Shown: positions 25,578 to 35,947, numbered from the stretch's first letter. The stretch: 64,000 nt of DNA from Algoriphagus terrigena DSM 22685 (GCF_000429445.1 NZ_AUBW01000003.1:62001-126000), one strand, 5' to 3'. Program-made: numbers and translations. Notes: generated by a model from the letters alone, not told the origin.

Positions 25578-26180
25578 TTACTTCTTTCCGAGGCCGAACC
25601 GCACTTTGTAAGTCAAGTTGACATACCAGGGAAAGGTTTTATCTGCTCCAAATGCGGAAATACTCGCAGCGTTTTTCACGTTTGGATTTTTTGTCTTCCA
25701 TTCTGCTTCCAGTTCTGTCATTAATCCTATGCGTTGGTATTTGTTGCCAAAATAAACGTAGTTAGGTTCGTCTGAAGTGGGATAATTGATATCCAAAGTA
25801 TATGCATCGCCGCCCAATTGTAAGGATGGCCCCACAGCCAAGGCTAGCTTAAAACCCGATTCCAGTTGGATGATATCATATTTGAAAGAGGGAGTTAGAA
25901 AAATCCCGGAAGATTGATCATTGCCATATTCCCCCTGAGGCATTGTTTGTTCTTTGGTGCTGCCCAATGACTGGTAAAAGGTGAGATTTGTGTTAAAAGA
26001 TGCTCTTTTCCCAAGACGGACATTCAGTTCATTAGAGAAATTGATTCCCCAGAGTCCGATGTTATTGTCAAAGGAAGGACCGAAGCCGGCAGCGTACTGG
26101 AGTTTGGGCCTTTCCTGTCCAAACGAGGCGATCGGGATAGCAGCCAAAAAGAAGAGGATGAGAAAAAGGTTTGTTTTCAT
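25578..26180 (-). CDS. Outer membrane beta-barrel protein, copy 2
   Basis: 200 residues from the ATG at 26180, preceding a signal peptide (LFLILFFLAAIPIASFGQ). A longer frame from 26231 adds 17 unlike residues. Pattern as in copy 1: LQYAAGFGPSFDNN, LNVRLGKRASFNTNLTFYQ, FKLALAVGPSLQLGG, and the closing NLTYKVRFGLGKK. The N-terminal two thirds differ clearly from copy 1, the C-terminal third hardly at all. It lies 118 bp before copy 1 on the same strand, so the two may be one transcript. Tandem duplication with later homogenisation is likely. Confidence 0.75.
   Translation of the reverse strand: MKTNLFLILFFLAAIPIASFGQERPKLQYAAGFGPSFDNNIGLWGINFSNELNVRLGKRASFNTNLTFYQSLGSTKEQTMPQGEYGNDQSSGIFLTPSFKYDIIQLESGFKLALAVGPSLQLGGDAYTLDINYPTSDEPNYVYFGNKYQRIGLMTELEAEWKTKNPNVKNAASISAFGADKTFPWYVNLTYKVRFGLGKK
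25582..25716. repeat. Duplicated block, copy 2 (3' end of barrel gene 2)
   Basis: Partner of 24861-24995; three mismatches in about 135 bp, far more alike than the rest of the two genes. Confidence 0.85.
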
Positions 26181-26510
26181 CTTAAAAAGGGTTTTGGATT
26201 TGTTTGAGCAATGTTCTAAATATTTATTCACAAAAAAAGTTTGCTTAGTTTTAATTAACTAAATAACTGTTAAAAATTAGATTGTCAGTATTTTAATAGT
26301 TGTAAAGGATGGAAAGGTGAGTCCCAATGTCACAAATCAACAATCGGACTTTTAAATTCTTGCCCATTTAACGACAGGGTTCCGTCTTTGACTCAACACA
26401 TTTGCTGCTGCCAATTTTTCAATCTTCAAATCTTTCAATTTTGAAATCTTTGGCGCCAAACATTATTCTGAAATTTTTCGACAAGACTTCGTCAATTTGA
26501 CTGACCTGCT
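26181..26510. other. Intergenic region between barrel gene 2 and guaA
   Basis: AT-rich, divergent. It has a stretch of short ttcaat/caaatctttcaa-like repeats near 26420-26450, a pattern common in Bacteroidota intergenic DNA, but no gene. The guaA promoter sits at its end. Confidence 0.45.
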
Positions 26511-26518
26511 TACCTTTG
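26511..26518 (+). promoter_or_regulatory. Candidate -7 box (TACCTTTG) for guaA
   Basis: TACCTTTG matches TAnnTTTG. It ends only three bases before the guaA ATG, so transcription would begin at or next to the start codon (leaderless mRNA). A weak TTCG stands in the -33 position. Confidence 0.45.
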
Positions 26519-26521
26519 CGC

Positions 26522-28051
26522 ATGGCAGAACAAATCCTCATCCTCGATTTCGGTTCTCAGTACACCCAGCTCATCGCCCGAAGAGTAAGAGAACTGAACG
26601 TTTATTGCGAAATCCACCCCTACAACAAAGTTCCTGAGATCACTTCCGACATCAAAGGCGTGATCCTTTCTGGGTCTCCCTGCTCTGTGCGGGAAGCTGA
26701 CGCTCCCGACTTGGACCTTGGAGCATTCAGAGGGAAGTTGCCTTTGCTTGGCGTCTGCTACGGAGCGCAACTTTTGGCCAGCAAATATGGAGGTGAGGTT
26801 TTGCCGTCCACCATCCGCGAGTATGGTCGCGCCAATCTCGATCACATCGACCTGCATCATGACCTGTTGAAAGAAATGACGCACGGTTCGCAGGTTTGGA
26901 TGTCGCATGGAGATACCATCAAGACCCTTCCGGCAGGATTTGAAGTGATCGCCAGTACATCTTCTGTTCGCGTGGCGGCTTTCAAAGTAGAGGGCGAAAT
27001 GACCTATGGAATCCAGTTTCACCCCGAAGTGACACACTCCACCGAGGGCAAAAACCTCCTCAGAAACTTCGTGGTAAGCATCTGCGGTTGCTCTCAGGAT
27101 TGGACTTCGGATGTATTTATCGATGCAAGCATCGCTGATCTCAAAGCTAAGATCGGTTCTGACAAAGTGGTCATGGGATTGTCCGGCGGCGTGGATTCGT
27201 CGGTTGCGGCAACCTTGATTCACAGAGCGATCGGCGATCAGTTGACCTGCGTGTTTGTGGACAATGGTCTGCTTCGCAAAAATGAATTTGAAGAGGTGCT
27301 CGATTCGTACAAGCACATGGGCTTGAATGTGATCGGGGTAGACTCCAAGAAGCGATTTTATGACGCTTTGGCCGGTTTGACCGACCCAGAGGCAAAAAGA
27401 AAAGCAATCGGAAAAGCCTTCATCGAGGTTTTTGATGAAGAAGCGCACAAGATCGAAGGCGTAAAATGGCTCGGACAGGGCACTATCTACCCGGATATCA
27501 TCGAGTCCGTGTCGGTCAAGGGCCCATCTGCAACGATCAAATCCCATCACAATGTGGGCGGTCTGCCGGACTTCATGAAGCTGTCGGTAGTCGAGCCTTT
27601 GAATACACTTTTCAAAGATGAGGTGCGGGAAGTAGGACGTGCATTGGAGATCGTGGAGACGATAATTGGTCGCCATCCTTTCCCGGGCCCTGGTTTGGGA
27701 ATCAGAATCCTGGGCGATATCACCGAGGAAAAAGTCAAAACCCTTCAGGAAGTGGATCACATCTTTATCCAGGGACTGAAGACGAGTGGACTCTATGATC
27801 AGGTTTGGCAGGCTGGAGCGATCCTTTTGCCGATCCAGTCCGTCGGTGTGATGGGTGATGAGAGAACTTATGAAAAGGTGGTTGCGCTCCGTGCAGTTGG
27901 TTCAGTGGATGGAATGACGGCCGATTGGATTCATTTGCCGTATGAGTTTCTGGGCAAGATCTCCAACGAGATCATCAACCGCGTCAAAGGCGTCAACCGC
28001 GTCGTGTACGATATCTCTTCCAAGCCACCGGCAACGATCGAGTGGGAATAA
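26522..28051 (+). CDS. guaA: GMP synthase (glutamine-hydrolysing)
   Basis: 509 residues, typical length, from the ATG at 26522. The class I glutamine amidotransferase domain has the nucleophile Cys79 in GVCYGAQ and His167/Glu169 in FHPEV. The ATP pyrophosphatase domain has the PP-loop SGGVDSS at 221-227, and the C-terminal dimerisation domain holds [14 protein letters not shown] and ends [18 protein letters not shown]. It converts XMP to GMP using glutamine and ATP in the cytosol. It is a single-gene unit with a strong terminator; its box position suggests a very short or no leader. Confidence 0.97.
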   Translation: MAEQILILDFGSQYTQLIARRVRELNVYCEIHPYNKVPEITSDIKGVILSGSPCSVREADAPDLDLGAFRGKLPLLGVCYGAQLLASKYGGEVLPSTIREYGRANLDHIDLHHDLLKEMTHGSQVWMSHGDTIKTLPAGFEVIASTSSVRVAAFKVEGEMTYGIQFHPEVTHSTEGKNLLRNFVVSICGCSQDWTSDVFIDASIADLKAKIGSDKVVMGLSGGVDSSVAATLIHRAIGDQLTCVFVDNGLLRKNEFEEVLDSYKHMGLNVIGVDSKKRFYDALAGLTDPEAKRKAIGKAFIEVFDEEAHKIEGVKWLGQGTIYPDIIESVSVKGPSATIKSHHNVGGLPDFMKLSVVEPLNTLFKDEVREVGRALEIVETIIGRHPFPGPGLGIRILGDITEEKVKTLQEVDHIFIQGLKTSGLYDQVWQAGAILLPIQSVGVMGDERTYEKVVALRAVGSVDGMTADWIHLPYEFLGKISNEIINRVKGVNRVVYDISSKPPATIEWE

Positions 28052-28099
28052 CTCGATTTTAGATTTGCGATTCGGAGTTACGACTTTCAGATAATAGAC

Positions 28100-28129
28100 A
28101 TCCTGCTTCTTCGGAGGCAGGATTTTTTT
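28100..28129 (+). terminator. Rho-independent terminator after guaA
   Basis: A stem of nine pairs (tcctgcttc / gaggcagga, one G-T) closed by a TTCG loop, followed by seven T residues. Confidence 0.9.
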
Positions 28130-28150
28130 GTAGGGGCCGTTAAGAAGAAA

Positions 28151-28230
28151 TCACCACGGATTTGAAGCACAGGATCATACGGATATCTGTGTTGATCTGT
28201 GATTTTTTCCGTGAAAATCTGTGGGAGAAA
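28151..28230. repeat. Degenerate intergenic 'cacagattt' repeat, copy A
   Basis: Contains ccacggattt, catacggatatctgtg, ttgatctgtgattttttcc and aaatctgtgggag in order. The same arrangement recurs at 55130-55200 and 63819-63885. Such families are common between genes in Bacteroidota. Confidence 0.55.
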
Positions 28231-28283
28231 GCCTCCGAAGGCCTTCACAAGTAGGTCGCTTTTTGGAAAAGGGTTGAATAAGC

Positions 28284-29150
28284 TTACGCCGGCTCGATGT
28301 GAATCAGGACGTGGCCCAGTTCGGTGATTTCTTTGCGCAGCGTGTCTTTCAGGGCATGGGATATCGTGTGGCCTTCTTTGACTGTCAGGGTTCCTTTGAC
28401 AGTGGCATGCAAGTCAACATGGTATTTCATACCTGCTTTGCGGATGAAGCACTTTTCGGTACCTTCTATGCCATCTACTTTGAGAGCAATCTGACGGATT
28501 TTTAAGGTGAGATCTTCGTAGTTGTTTTCATCCATCACTTCGCCCAACGCGGGTCGAAATATCCCATAGCAATTGTAGAGAATAAATCCGCAGGCGATCA
28601 GGGCGGCATAATCATCCGCGACTTCAAATCCCTCGCCTCCGAATATTGCGACCGAAATACCGATAAACGCCGCAATCGAAGTAATCGCATCCGAGCGGTG
28701 GTGCCAGGCTTCGGCTTTCAAAGAGGAACTCCGGAGTTTTTTGGCTCTTTTCATCACCAGCTGGTAACTGATTTCTTTCCAGAGAATGATCGCCCCCAGG
28801 ACAATCAAGGTCCACGAAGCCGGAAGTGCGTGGGGCGTTTGTATTTTTTGAATTGCCTGCCATCCGATCACCACTGCTGAAACGACCAAAAAGACCACCA
28901 CCAAGAAAGTGACCAGAGGCTCAGCTTTTCCATGTCCATAGGGATGGTTTTCGTCTGCCGGTCGTGCAGCGTACTTCAATCCGAGCAAGACCAAAAGCGA
29001 TGAGAAAATATCGACAGTGGACTCGATCCCATCTGCGATCAGGGCATAGGAGTTGCCAAAAAATCCCGCCAGAAATTTTATTCCCGCCAGACAAGCATTG
29101 CTCAAGATGCTGAAAAGGACGGTGCGTATGGCTAGATTGGGCGGCGACAT
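28284..29150 (-). CDS. Cation diffusion facilitator family transporter
   Basis: 288 residues. Six membrane helices are expected; the metal site motifs DGIESTVD in helix 2 and HHRSDAITS in helix 5 give the HxxxD/DxxxD metal pair, and HPYGHGKAEPL lies in the first cytosolic loop. The C-terminal part with LKVDGIEGTEKCFIRKAGMKYHVDLHATVKG is the ZT-dimer domain. CDF proteins export zinc, cobalt, iron or manganese in exchange for protons. The exact metal cannot be told from sequence. It stands 72 bp after the APC permease on the same strand. Confidence 0.9.
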   Translation of the reverse strand: MSPPNLAIRTVLFSILSNACLAGIKFLAGFFGNSYALIADGIESTVDIFSSLLVLLGLKYAARPADENHPYGHGKAEPLVTFLVVVFLVVSAVVIGWQAIQKIQTPHALPASWTLIVLGAIILWKEISYQLVMKRAKKLRSSSLKAEAWHHRSDAITSIAAFIGISVAIFGGEGFEVADDYAALIACGFILYNCYGIFRPALGEVMDENNYEDLTLKIRQIALKVDGIEGTEKCFIRKAGMKYHVDLHATVKGTLTVKEGHTISHALKDTLRKEITELGHVLIHIEPA

Positions 29151-29222
29151 CGGCGGTAAAGAAAACGCGTGTTTCTGTTGTTTTGGCTAGTTGGTTTTAG
29201 GAGGAATGTACTGGATTGCAAA

Positions 29223-30530
29223 TCAGCTTTTGATTTGTTTTCTTCCAAGCCAGTAAAGTCCTGTGCCGATCGCTATAAATATCCCGGTCATCCAGATCGA
29301 TTGGGCGCTTACCTGAAGCATCAGCCAAAGGCAAGCCAAGATTCCCAATATCGGCACAAGGTATCCTCCTCTCAGTATAAATCGCCCTCCTCCCCGAAAA
29401 CTTGGGCGGAGCCTTGGAATCGCAGAACAACTCATAATATAGAGAAAAAGCCGGGACAAAACGGTCATCGCCGCCAAGACCGTAAAGGTGCCAAATGCTG
29501 AAAGCAGGAACGCTGAAATGCCAAAGAAAACCACTGAATTGGCGGGAGTGAGGAATTTGGAGTGCACTTTTCCAAACCAGGAGGGAAGCGAATGGTCCAG
29601 GGAGAGTGCGTAGGTCACCCGAGTGGCTGAAAACATGGATCCTATCAGATTAGCGACGACCGAAGCAGCCACACCGATCATCAGGATGACAGCTCCCGAA
29701 CTCCCGAAAAGTGCCGCAGATGCGTCCAGAAGTGGAGTTTTGGTTGCAGCCAAGTCAGGAATGGCCGCTTGGGAGACGAGCTGAATCAGCATGTACAAGA
29801 CAGTCACCACCGCCAAGCCAAACAACAGCCCCAGCGGCATATCCCGCTCCGGCCTTTTGGCCTCTCCAGCTGGCACCACCGCGCCCTCAAAACCGACAAA
29901 TGCATAAATCAAGAGCAGTGTAGCACTTCCCAAAGCTGAGGACGAAGGCATTGCTGAGTCAAATGTAGGGATCACGTCTGCTCCCAAGATGATAAATCCC
30001 CCCAGTGGCAACAGGATCAAAACGGCAAATTTGATCAGCGTGAAGAGCGTCATGGATCGAATCGATTCCAAAGAGCCCAGCACATTGATGAGACTGAGTC
30101 CAAGACAGATCACGGCAAGGGAGATCAGCCGGCCCGTACTTTCTCCGGCTGCAGGTAGAAAGTAGGCAATGCTGTCCGTGAGGAGGACGGTGTTGGCAGA
30201 GAAGGAGATCAGGCGAGCGAGGTAGTACAGCCAGCCTCCCTGAAAACCAATGAACGGTCCGAAGGCCAAGGTCCCATAGCGGATGGGGCCGCCCGTACCC
30301 CTAAAATAACTTCCCAGTTCAGCGAAGCAGAGGATCACAGGAAGCATCAAAAGGGCACAAAACCCATAGATGAGAATGCTGTATTCGCCGGCCAAAGCGG
30401 CCGCGCCACTGGGGAGCCCAAAGATTCCTGCGCCGATCAGGCCATTCACTACCAGCATCCAGATTCCCCAAAATCCGAGCAATCTGGGCAGTTTTTCGTT
30501 TTTATCTTCCGTAGTAGTTCCTTGGAGCAC
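29223..30530 (-). CDS. APC family amino acid permease
   Basis: 435 residues, about 12 hydrophobic helices. Helix 1 holds the unwound GAGIFGLPSG motif typical of the amino acid-polyamine-organocation superfamily, and GGPIRYGTLAFGPF and YAFVGFEGAVVPAGEA are its second and sixth-helix signatures. Substrate probably an amino acid or a related cation. The GTG at 30530 is the best start; no ATG is available in a suitable place. It shares direction with the CDF gene and the ATPase, but the gaps (72 and 162 bp) leave operon structure open. Confidence 0.88.
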   Translation of the reverse strand: MLQGTTTEDKNEKLPRLLGFWGIWMLVVNGLIGAGIFGLPSGAAALAGEYSILIYGFCALLMLPVILCFAELGSYFRGTGGPIRYGTLAFGPFIGFQGGWLYYLARLISFSANTVLLTDSIAYFLPAAGESTGRLISLAVICLGLSLINVLGSLESIRSMTLFTLIKFAVLILLPLGGFIILGADVIPTFDSAMPSSSALGSATLLLIYAFVGFEGAVVPAGEAKRPERDMPLGLLFGLAVVTVLYMLIQLVSQAAIPDLAATKTPLLDASAALFGSSGAVILMIGVAASVVANLIGSMFSATRVTYALSLDHSLPSWFGKVHSKFLTPANSVVFFGISAFLLSAFGTFTVLAAMTVLSRLFLYIMSCSAIPRLRPSFRGGGRFILRGGYLVPILGILACLWLMLQVSAQSIWMTGIFIAIGTGLYWLGRKQIKS

Positions 30531-30692
30531 GCGGTTATTGTTTCTGAAAAGTCCGATTTGGGAAGATAGAGAGAAAGTCCAAAGAACAAAATGGGTTCTA
30601 CGGGATTGGTTGTCGGGGAAAAGCTGGGACTTCCGGTTTTTGAATGTATTGAGACCAGCGGAAGTATGATTGGTGGGATCGTCTGATCGAAC

Positions 30693-33254
30693 TTACTTTT
30701 TCCTAAATCCCTTGATCCATTTTTCCAGCTCCACGGCGTGGAATACGATCAAAGCCATCCCCGCACAAAAGCCCAGTTCTCCCAAGTCCAGTGGCTGGGT
30801 GTGGAAGATGTCGTTGAGCCATGGGACATAGATCACCCCAAACTGGAGGATCATCGTAAATCCGACGGAATACAGAAGCGGCTTATTGCTCAGAAGTCCC
30901 TGCTTGAAGAGGAAGGTCCGGTCGCTGCGGATGGCCATGACGTGTGCGAGCTGGGAGAAGGAAAGCACCGAGAAGACCATCGTCTGCCAATGCCAATCCT
31001 GCCTGATCGCCCAGTATTGGGTGAAGAGCGTGACTCCTGCCATCAGCATCCCGACCCAGACGATATGATAGCCGACGCCCTCGGCAAAAAGACTTTGCTT
31101 CGGCGGCCGTGGGGGACGCTTCATCAGGTCTTTTTCGGACTTTTCGCTGGCCAAGGCCAAGGCAGGAAGGCCGTCAGTGACTAGATTGATCCAGAGGATA
31201 TGAATCGGCAAAAGCGGATTTGGAAAACCGAGAAAAGGCGCTAGACCAATGACCCAGATCTCCGCTCCGTTGCAGGTCATGATGTACTTGATGAATTTTC
31301 GGATGTTGTCGTAGATCCTTCGGCCTTCCTTGACGGCTCTGACGATGGTGGAGAAGTTGTCGTCCAAGAGGATCAGGTGGGCGGCTTCCTTGCTTACGTC
31401 GGTACCCGCTATTCCCATTGCTACGCCGATGGTGGCTGCTTTGAGTGAAGGAGCATCGTTGACGCCGTCGCCGGTCATCGCGGCGAAGTGGCCTTTTGCT
31501 TGCAGTGTCTGGACGATTCTCAGCTTCTGCTCAGGTGCGACTCTGGCATAGACGCTCACCTTTTCGACCTGATTGGCAAAATCATCATCGCCCAGTTTCG
31601 CCAATTCGGCACCGGTAAGTACCAAGTCTCCCGTTTTCCAGATTCCAACTTCGTCAGCGATTGCCTTTGCCGCCGCCGGGTGATCTCCGGTGATCATCAC
31701 GGGTTTGATACCCGCGGTTCTACACTCTTGAATAGATACTTTCACCGCCTCACGCGGAGGGTCTATCATCCCGGTTTTTCCGAAATAGTCCAGATCGGCC
31801 TCGAGCTTCGCCCATTCAGATTCTTCCGGCAGATCATCGATTACTTTTCCTGCGAAAGCTAAAACCCGCTCTCCCTTTGAAGCCCAATCTTCTGATGAAA
31901 CCGAAAGCTCTTCGGCCAGTTTTGGGTCCTTTATAATCTCGGAGATGGACTCAGAGGCGCCTTTGCAAAGCACTAATACCTGATCGCCAAACTGGTGAAG
32001 CGTGCTCATTCTCTTTCGCTCAGAGTCAAACGGTATCTCACCGATACGCGGGAAGTCCTTGGAGATCTCATGGTACTGGTCTGTAGAAATTTCACCGAGC
32101 AGGTATTCTACCAAAGCCAGTTCGGTCGCTTCTCCTTCCGGTTTTCCCTTCTTGTCCAAAAGCACATCCTGACAGAGAGCCATTCCAAGCTGGAGATTGG
32201 AAAATTCCGAACTGACGGCCTCCTTGGAAGCCGGATCGACGTTCACCACGGTCATCTTGTTTTGCGTCAGCGTGCCGGTCTTGTCGGTGCAGATATAAGT
32301 CACCGAGCCGAGACTCTCCACAGCAGGAAGTTTGCGGATCAGAGCGTTCTTTTTAGCCAGTCTACCAGCGCCGAGTGAAAGTGCAATGGTGATCAGCGCA
32401 GGCAAGGCCTCCGGGATTGCCGCTACAGCTAAGCTCACTGACAGTAACAAAACCTGATAAATATCTTCGCCACGAGCCCATCCTGCCACAAAAAGTAACC
32501 CGCAAATCCCCAGAATCAGGTAGGAAATCACCTTTCCAAACCTTGCCATTCGCTGCTGGAGAGGAGTGACAGGGGGATCTTCCTGAAGGAGGCCCGCGAT
32601 CTTTCCGATCTCTGTCCTCATGCCGGTACCGACGACCAGTCCGGTGCCGCGGCCATTGGTGACCAAGGTTCCTTTGAAGGCCATATTCACCTGATCCCCG
32701 GGAGCAAGATTCTCCGTTGCAATCGGTCCCGATGATTTGTCGATAGGGACCGATTCTCCGGTCAGGGAAGATTCATCGATCTTGAAGGAAAACGTCTCAA
32801 TCAGTCGGCTATCCGCCGGCACCATATTCCCAGCTTCCAGCAGGATCACATCACCGGGCACGAGATCTTTGGATGGCAATGAAACGGTCTGACCTTCCCT
32901 TAGGACTTTGGTTTGGGTTTCTGTCAGCTTTTTTAGCGACTCCATCGCCTTCTCAGCGCGGTACTCCTGCACAAAACCCAAAACTGCATTTAGCACAATG
33001 ATCACAAGTATGATGATTGTGTCGGTGAGGTCGCCGACGACGCCGGATATCACCGCCGCGGCAGCCAAGATCAGGATCATGAAGTCTTTGAACTGGGCCA
33101 GGAAAAGAACCCATGCAGGTTTTTTCTTTTTCTCTTGGAGTGCATTTGGGCCAAATTCTTTGATCCTCTTTTCCGCCTCGGAATCTGTCAATCCCTGCTT
33201 TTGGGAATCGATGGTCTTGAAAAGTTCCTCAATCGGCTGTTGGTAAAAAGTCAT
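30693..33254 (-). CDS. Cation-translocating P-type ATPase (type II, calcium-pump-like)
   Basis: 853 residues. Motifs in order: an N-terminal cation ATPase segment, actuator motif SLTGESVP (TGES 165-168), PEALPALITIALSLG in helix 4, the phosphorylated Asp324 in CTDKTGTLT, and the hinge MTGDGVNDAPSLKAATIGVAMG. The C-terminus forms the usual extra helices. Helix 4 has PEALP where SERCA-type calcium pumps have PEGLP. This is a type II pump exporting calcium or a related ion; the ion is inferred. It is likely a single-gene unit with a start ATG at 33254. Confidence 0.9.
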   Translation of the reverse strand: MTFYQQPIEELFKTIDSQKQGLTDSEAEKRIKEFGPNALQEKKKKPAWVLFLAQFKDFMILILAAAAVISGVVGDLTDTIIILVIIVLNAVLGFVQEYRAEKAMESLKKLTETQTKVLREGQTVSLPSKDLVPGDVILLEAGNMVPADSRLIETFSFKIDESSLTGESVPIDKSSGPIATENLAPGDQVNMAFKGTLVTNGRGTGLVVGTGMRTEIGKIAGLLQEDPPVTPLQQRMARFGKVISYLILGICGLLFVAGWARGEDIYQVLLLSVSLAVAAIPEALPALITIALSLGAGRLAKKNALIRKLPAVESLGSVTYICTDKTGTLTQNKMTVVNVDPASKEAVSSEFSNLQLGMALCQDVLLDKKGKPEGEATELALVEYLLGEISTDQYHEISKDFPRIGEIPFDSERKRMSTLHQFGDQVLVLCKGASESISEIIKDPKLAEELSVSSEDWASKGERVLAFAGKVIDDLPEESEWAKLEADLDYFGKTGMIDPPREAVKVSIQECRTAGIKPVMITGDHPAAAKAIADEVGIWKTGDLVLTGAELAKLGDDDFANQVEKVSVYARVAPEQKLRIVQTLQAKGHFAAMTGDGVNDAPSLKAATIGVAMGIAGTDVSKEAAHLILLDDNFSTIVRAVKEGRRIYDNIRKFIKYIMTCNGAEIWVIGLAPFLGFPNPLLPIHILWINLVTDGLPALALASEKSEKDLMKRPPRPPKQSLFAEGVGYHIVWVGMLMAGVTLFTQYWAIRQDWHWQTMVFSVLSFSQLAHVMAIRSDRTFLFKQGLLSNKPLLYSVGFTMILQFGVIYVPWLNDIFHTQPLDLGELGFCAGMALIVFHAVELEKWIKGFRKK

Positions 33255-33368
33255 GCTAGCTGGCGTTCATTTGAGGTTAAAATACAAAGGATTGACCACA
33301 TGCGGGTAGCCTGTCCCATGACACCCGGAAATTATGTAACGACCGAAAAAATAAGCCCAGTCAAATCG

Positions 33369-33908
33369 TCAATTCGGCGACAGAAAGATCCGCTGTTGGT
33401 AATAGAAGTTCAACAAACCGAGGACTTCTCCAAAAGCTTCGGCTGCAGCCACACGGTGATCCTCGACGGTGCCTCCGAGTAGCCTGTTAAGCAAGAGGCC
33501 ATAGATGCCGTTGAGACAAATCTGGATCTCGTTTCCGGGATTTTCGCCGTTCGCTTCCACGATTGCCTCCAGGATAAAGGGCTTTGCCTTGGTGTAGGTG
33601 TCAAAGTAGGTTCTGTCCTCCTTGAGCAACTTCCAATGGAGGTTTGCCAAGTTGTCCACCAGATCCTTTAGCTCCTTCAGGTGACCCTTTTCGAGGATTT
33701 CCTGGCTTTTCATTTTCTCCAAGATGGATTCAAACCACGCGATGATCTCTGTTTTTTCCTCCTCAGAGACAGGGTAGTGTGAGACGACATACTGTCTGAG
33801 TTCGTCGATATTGCCCTGATAAGATCGGATCAGATCTTCCATCTGGTACATATAGATCAGGTATTCGCCTATGTTCTGGGACTTTTTGCGGTCAGCGACG
33901 GATTTCAT
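33369..33908 (-). CDS. DUF4924 family protein
   Basis: 179 residues, all helical and soluble. It starts SVADRKKSQNIGEYLIYMYQMEDLIRSYQG, then HYPVSEEEKTEIIAWFESILEKM and ends LNFYYQQRIFLSPN; the order is that of DUF4924, present almost only in Bacteroidota, often next to lepA or cell-division genes. Function not known. It is divergent from lepA (176 bp between starts). A -7 box for it lies at 33931-33938. Confidence 0.85.
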   Translation of the reverse strand: MKSVADRKKSQNIGEYLIYMYQMEDLIRSYQGNIDELRQYVVSHYPVSEEEKTEIIAWFESILEKMKSQEILEKGHLKELKDLVDNLANLHWKLLKEDRTYFDTYTKAKPFILEAIVEANGENPGNEIQICLNGIYGLLLNRLLGGTVEDHRVAAAEAFGEVLGLLNFYYQQRIFLSPN

Positions 33909-33930
33909 TGATTACTCTTTGTTGGCTGCG

Positions 33931-33938
33931 CAAAGATA
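33931..33938 (-). promoter_or_regulatory. Candidate -7 box (TATCTTTG) for the DUF4924 gene
   Basis: Reads TATCTTTG on the minus strand, ending 23 bp before the ATG at 33908. No good -33 TTTG. Confidence 0.5.
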
Positions 33939-34062
33939 AAATGATCTTCGTTTGTTGAAACCCATTTTCAGCTTCGGATCAAATATGACTTTGGTCAATC
34001 AAAACTCAGGGTAAAACAGTGAAGCCCTCCAAAATAGGCCTGCAGGATCCTGTATTTTTTAC

Positions 34063-34070
34063 TACTTTTG
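34063..34070 (+). promoter_or_regulatory. Candidate -7 box (TACTTTTG) for lepA
   Basis: TACTTTTG lies 15 bp before the lepA ATG at 34085; the same box occurs before the tRNA-Leu gene. The -33 region lacks TTTG. Confidence 0.45.
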
Positions 34071-34084
34071 CGGCACGTAAGCTT

Positions 34085-35872
34085 ATGAAAAACATCAGGA
34101 ATTTCTGTATCATCGCCCATATTGACCATGGGAAGAGTACATTGGCGGATAGATTGTTGCAGCAGACCGACACCGTTGCGGATCGGGATATGCAGAATCA
34201 GTTGTTGGATAATATGGATTTGGAGCGTGAGCGCGGCATTACGATCAAGTCGCACGCGATCCAGATGAAGTACACCCACGAGGGGGAAGAGTATACGCTC
34301 AATCTCATAGATACCCCGGGCCACGTGGATTTTTCATATGAAGTTTCCCGCTCGATCGCAGCCTGCGAGGGTGCGCTTTTGATCGTGGATGCTTCTCAGG
34401 GCGTCGAAGCCCAGACGATTTCCAATCTTTATTTAGCACTCAATCATGACCTGGAGATTATTCCGGTCTTGAACAAGATAGACCTTCCCGGCGCAGATCC
34501 GGAGGTAGTTGCCGATGAGGTGATCGACTTGATCGGTTGCAAGCGAGAGGATATTATCCTGGCCTCTGGCAAAGCTGGACTGGGAATAGACGATATCCTT
34601 AAAGCAGTAGTAACCAGGATCCCGGCGCCAAAGGGAGATCCCGAAGCTCCGCTTCAGGCCATGATCTTTGACTCCGTCTACAATTCCTTCCGCGGCGTGG
34701 AAGTCATTTTCCGGATTTTCAACGGCACGATTAACAAAGGCGACAAGATCAAATTTGTAAACACGGGCCGTGAATACGAAGCGGATGAAATTGGGATCTT
34801 GGGACTCAACCAAATCCCTCAGCAGACCATGGCTGCAGGCAACGTCGGCTACCTGATCTCTGGGGTCAAAGTTGCCAAAGAAATCAAAGTCGGAGATACG
34901 ATCACACACGTGAAGCGTCCTTGCGATGCCGCGATTCAAGGGTTTGAAAACGTAAAACCGATGGTTTTTGCCGGGATCTATCCGGTAGAGACGACCGACT
35001 ACGAGGAGCTCCGCTATTCGATGGAAAAGCTCCAACTGAATGATGCGTCGCTCGTCTGGGAACCGGAGACTTCCATGGCTTTGGGCTTCGGTTTTCGTTG
35101 TGGATTTCTGGGTATGCTCCACATGGAGATCATCCAGGAGCGATTGGAGCGTGAATTTGACATGACCGTCATCACCACCGTACCTTCAGTACAGTTCAAG
35201 GCGCTGATGACCGACGACACCATTCAGTTGATCAATGCACCATCCGATATGCCGGATCCGACGCGGATGAAGCACATCGAGGAGCCGTATGTGAAAGCAT
35301 CCATCATCACAGCTGCCGAATATGTCGGCGCGGTGATTACCCTTTGTATGGACAAGCGAGGCCAGATCAAAAATCAGGTTTACCTCACTTCTGAGCGTGT
35401 AGAATTGACGTTTGACATGCCGCTGGCGGAGATTGTTTTTGACTTTTTCGACAGACTGAAGACGATCTCCAGAGGCTATGCTTCCTTGGACTACGAACTG
35501 ATCGGCTATCAGGTGTCGCACATGGTACGCTTGGACGTGATGCTCAACGGCGAGCCTGTCGATGCCCTGTCGGCGGTTGTTCACCGGGACAAGGCTTATG
35601 ACTGGGGGAGAAAACTCTGCGAAAAGCTAAAGGAATTGGTTCCCCGTCAGATGTTTGAGATTGCGATTCAGGCAGCCATCGGACAGAAGATCATTGCCCG
35701 CGAGACCGTGAAGGCGATGCGTAAAAACGTTTTGGCAAAATGCTACGGTGGTGATATTTCGCGTAAGCGTAAACTCCTCGAAAAGCAGAAAAAAGGCAAG
35801 AAACGCATGAGGCAAGTGGGGAATGTGGAAATTCCGCAGGAGGCGTTTATGGCGGTGCTTAAATTAGATTAG
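34085..35872 (+). CDS. lepA: Elongation factor 4
   Basis: 595 residues from the ATG at 34085 ([20 protein letters not shown]); the longer frame from 34019 is non-coding. G-domain motifs AHIDHGKST (P-loop), [16 protein letters not shown] and NKIDLPGA are all intact. Domains II, III and V follow, ending with the LepA-specific [28 protein letters not shown]. This translational GTPase acts on the ribosome (back-translocation or initiation complex maturation). It is followed by a small inserted-looking cassette, then folD. Confidence 0.97.
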   Translation: MKNIRNFCIIAHIDHGKSTLADRLLQQTDTVADRDMQNQLLDNMDLERERGITIKSHAIQMKYTHEGEEYTLNLIDTPGHVDFSYEVSRSIAACEGALLIVDASQGVEAQTISNLYLALNHDLEIIPVLNKIDLPGADPEVVADEVIDLIGCKREDIILASGKAGLGIDDILKAVVTRIPAPKGDPEAPLQAMIFDSVYNSFRGVEVIFRIFNGTINKGDKIKFVNTGREYEADEIGILGLNQIPQQTMAAGNVGYLISGVKVAKEIKVGDTITHVKRPCDAAIQGFENVKPMVFAGIYPVETTDYEELRYSMEKLQLNDASLVWEPETSMALGFGFRCGFLGMLHMEIIQERLEREFDMTVITTVPSVQFKALMTDDTIQLINAPSDMPDPTRMKHIEEPYVKASIITAAEYVGAVITLCMDKRGQIKNQVYLTSERVELTFDMPLAEIVFDFFDRLKTISRGYASLDYELIGYQVSHMVRLDVMLNGEPVDALSAVVHRDKAYDWGRKLCEKLKELVPRQMFEIAIQAAIGQKIIARETVKAMRKNVLAKCYGGDISRKRKLLEKQKKGKKRMRQVGNVEIPQEAFMAVLKLD

Positions 35873-35898
35873 GAATACGAGGTACGAAATACGAGTTG

Positions 35899-35915
35899 CG
35901 AGTTACGAATTACGA
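35899..35915. repeat. Left arm of a 17-nt inverted repeat around the four-helix-bundle gene
   Basis: cgagttacgaattacga; its perfect reverse complement lies at 36332-36348. Related but less perfect 'tacga' units continue on the outer side (35875-35898). Confidence 0.9.
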
Positions 35916-35947
35916 AGTGAATTAGAACCTCAATCCGAATCGTTACC

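Noticed and set aside
26510..27760. 416-codon frame antisense to guaA
   Set aside because: Shadow of guaA; residue composition is unlike a protein and no motif is visible.
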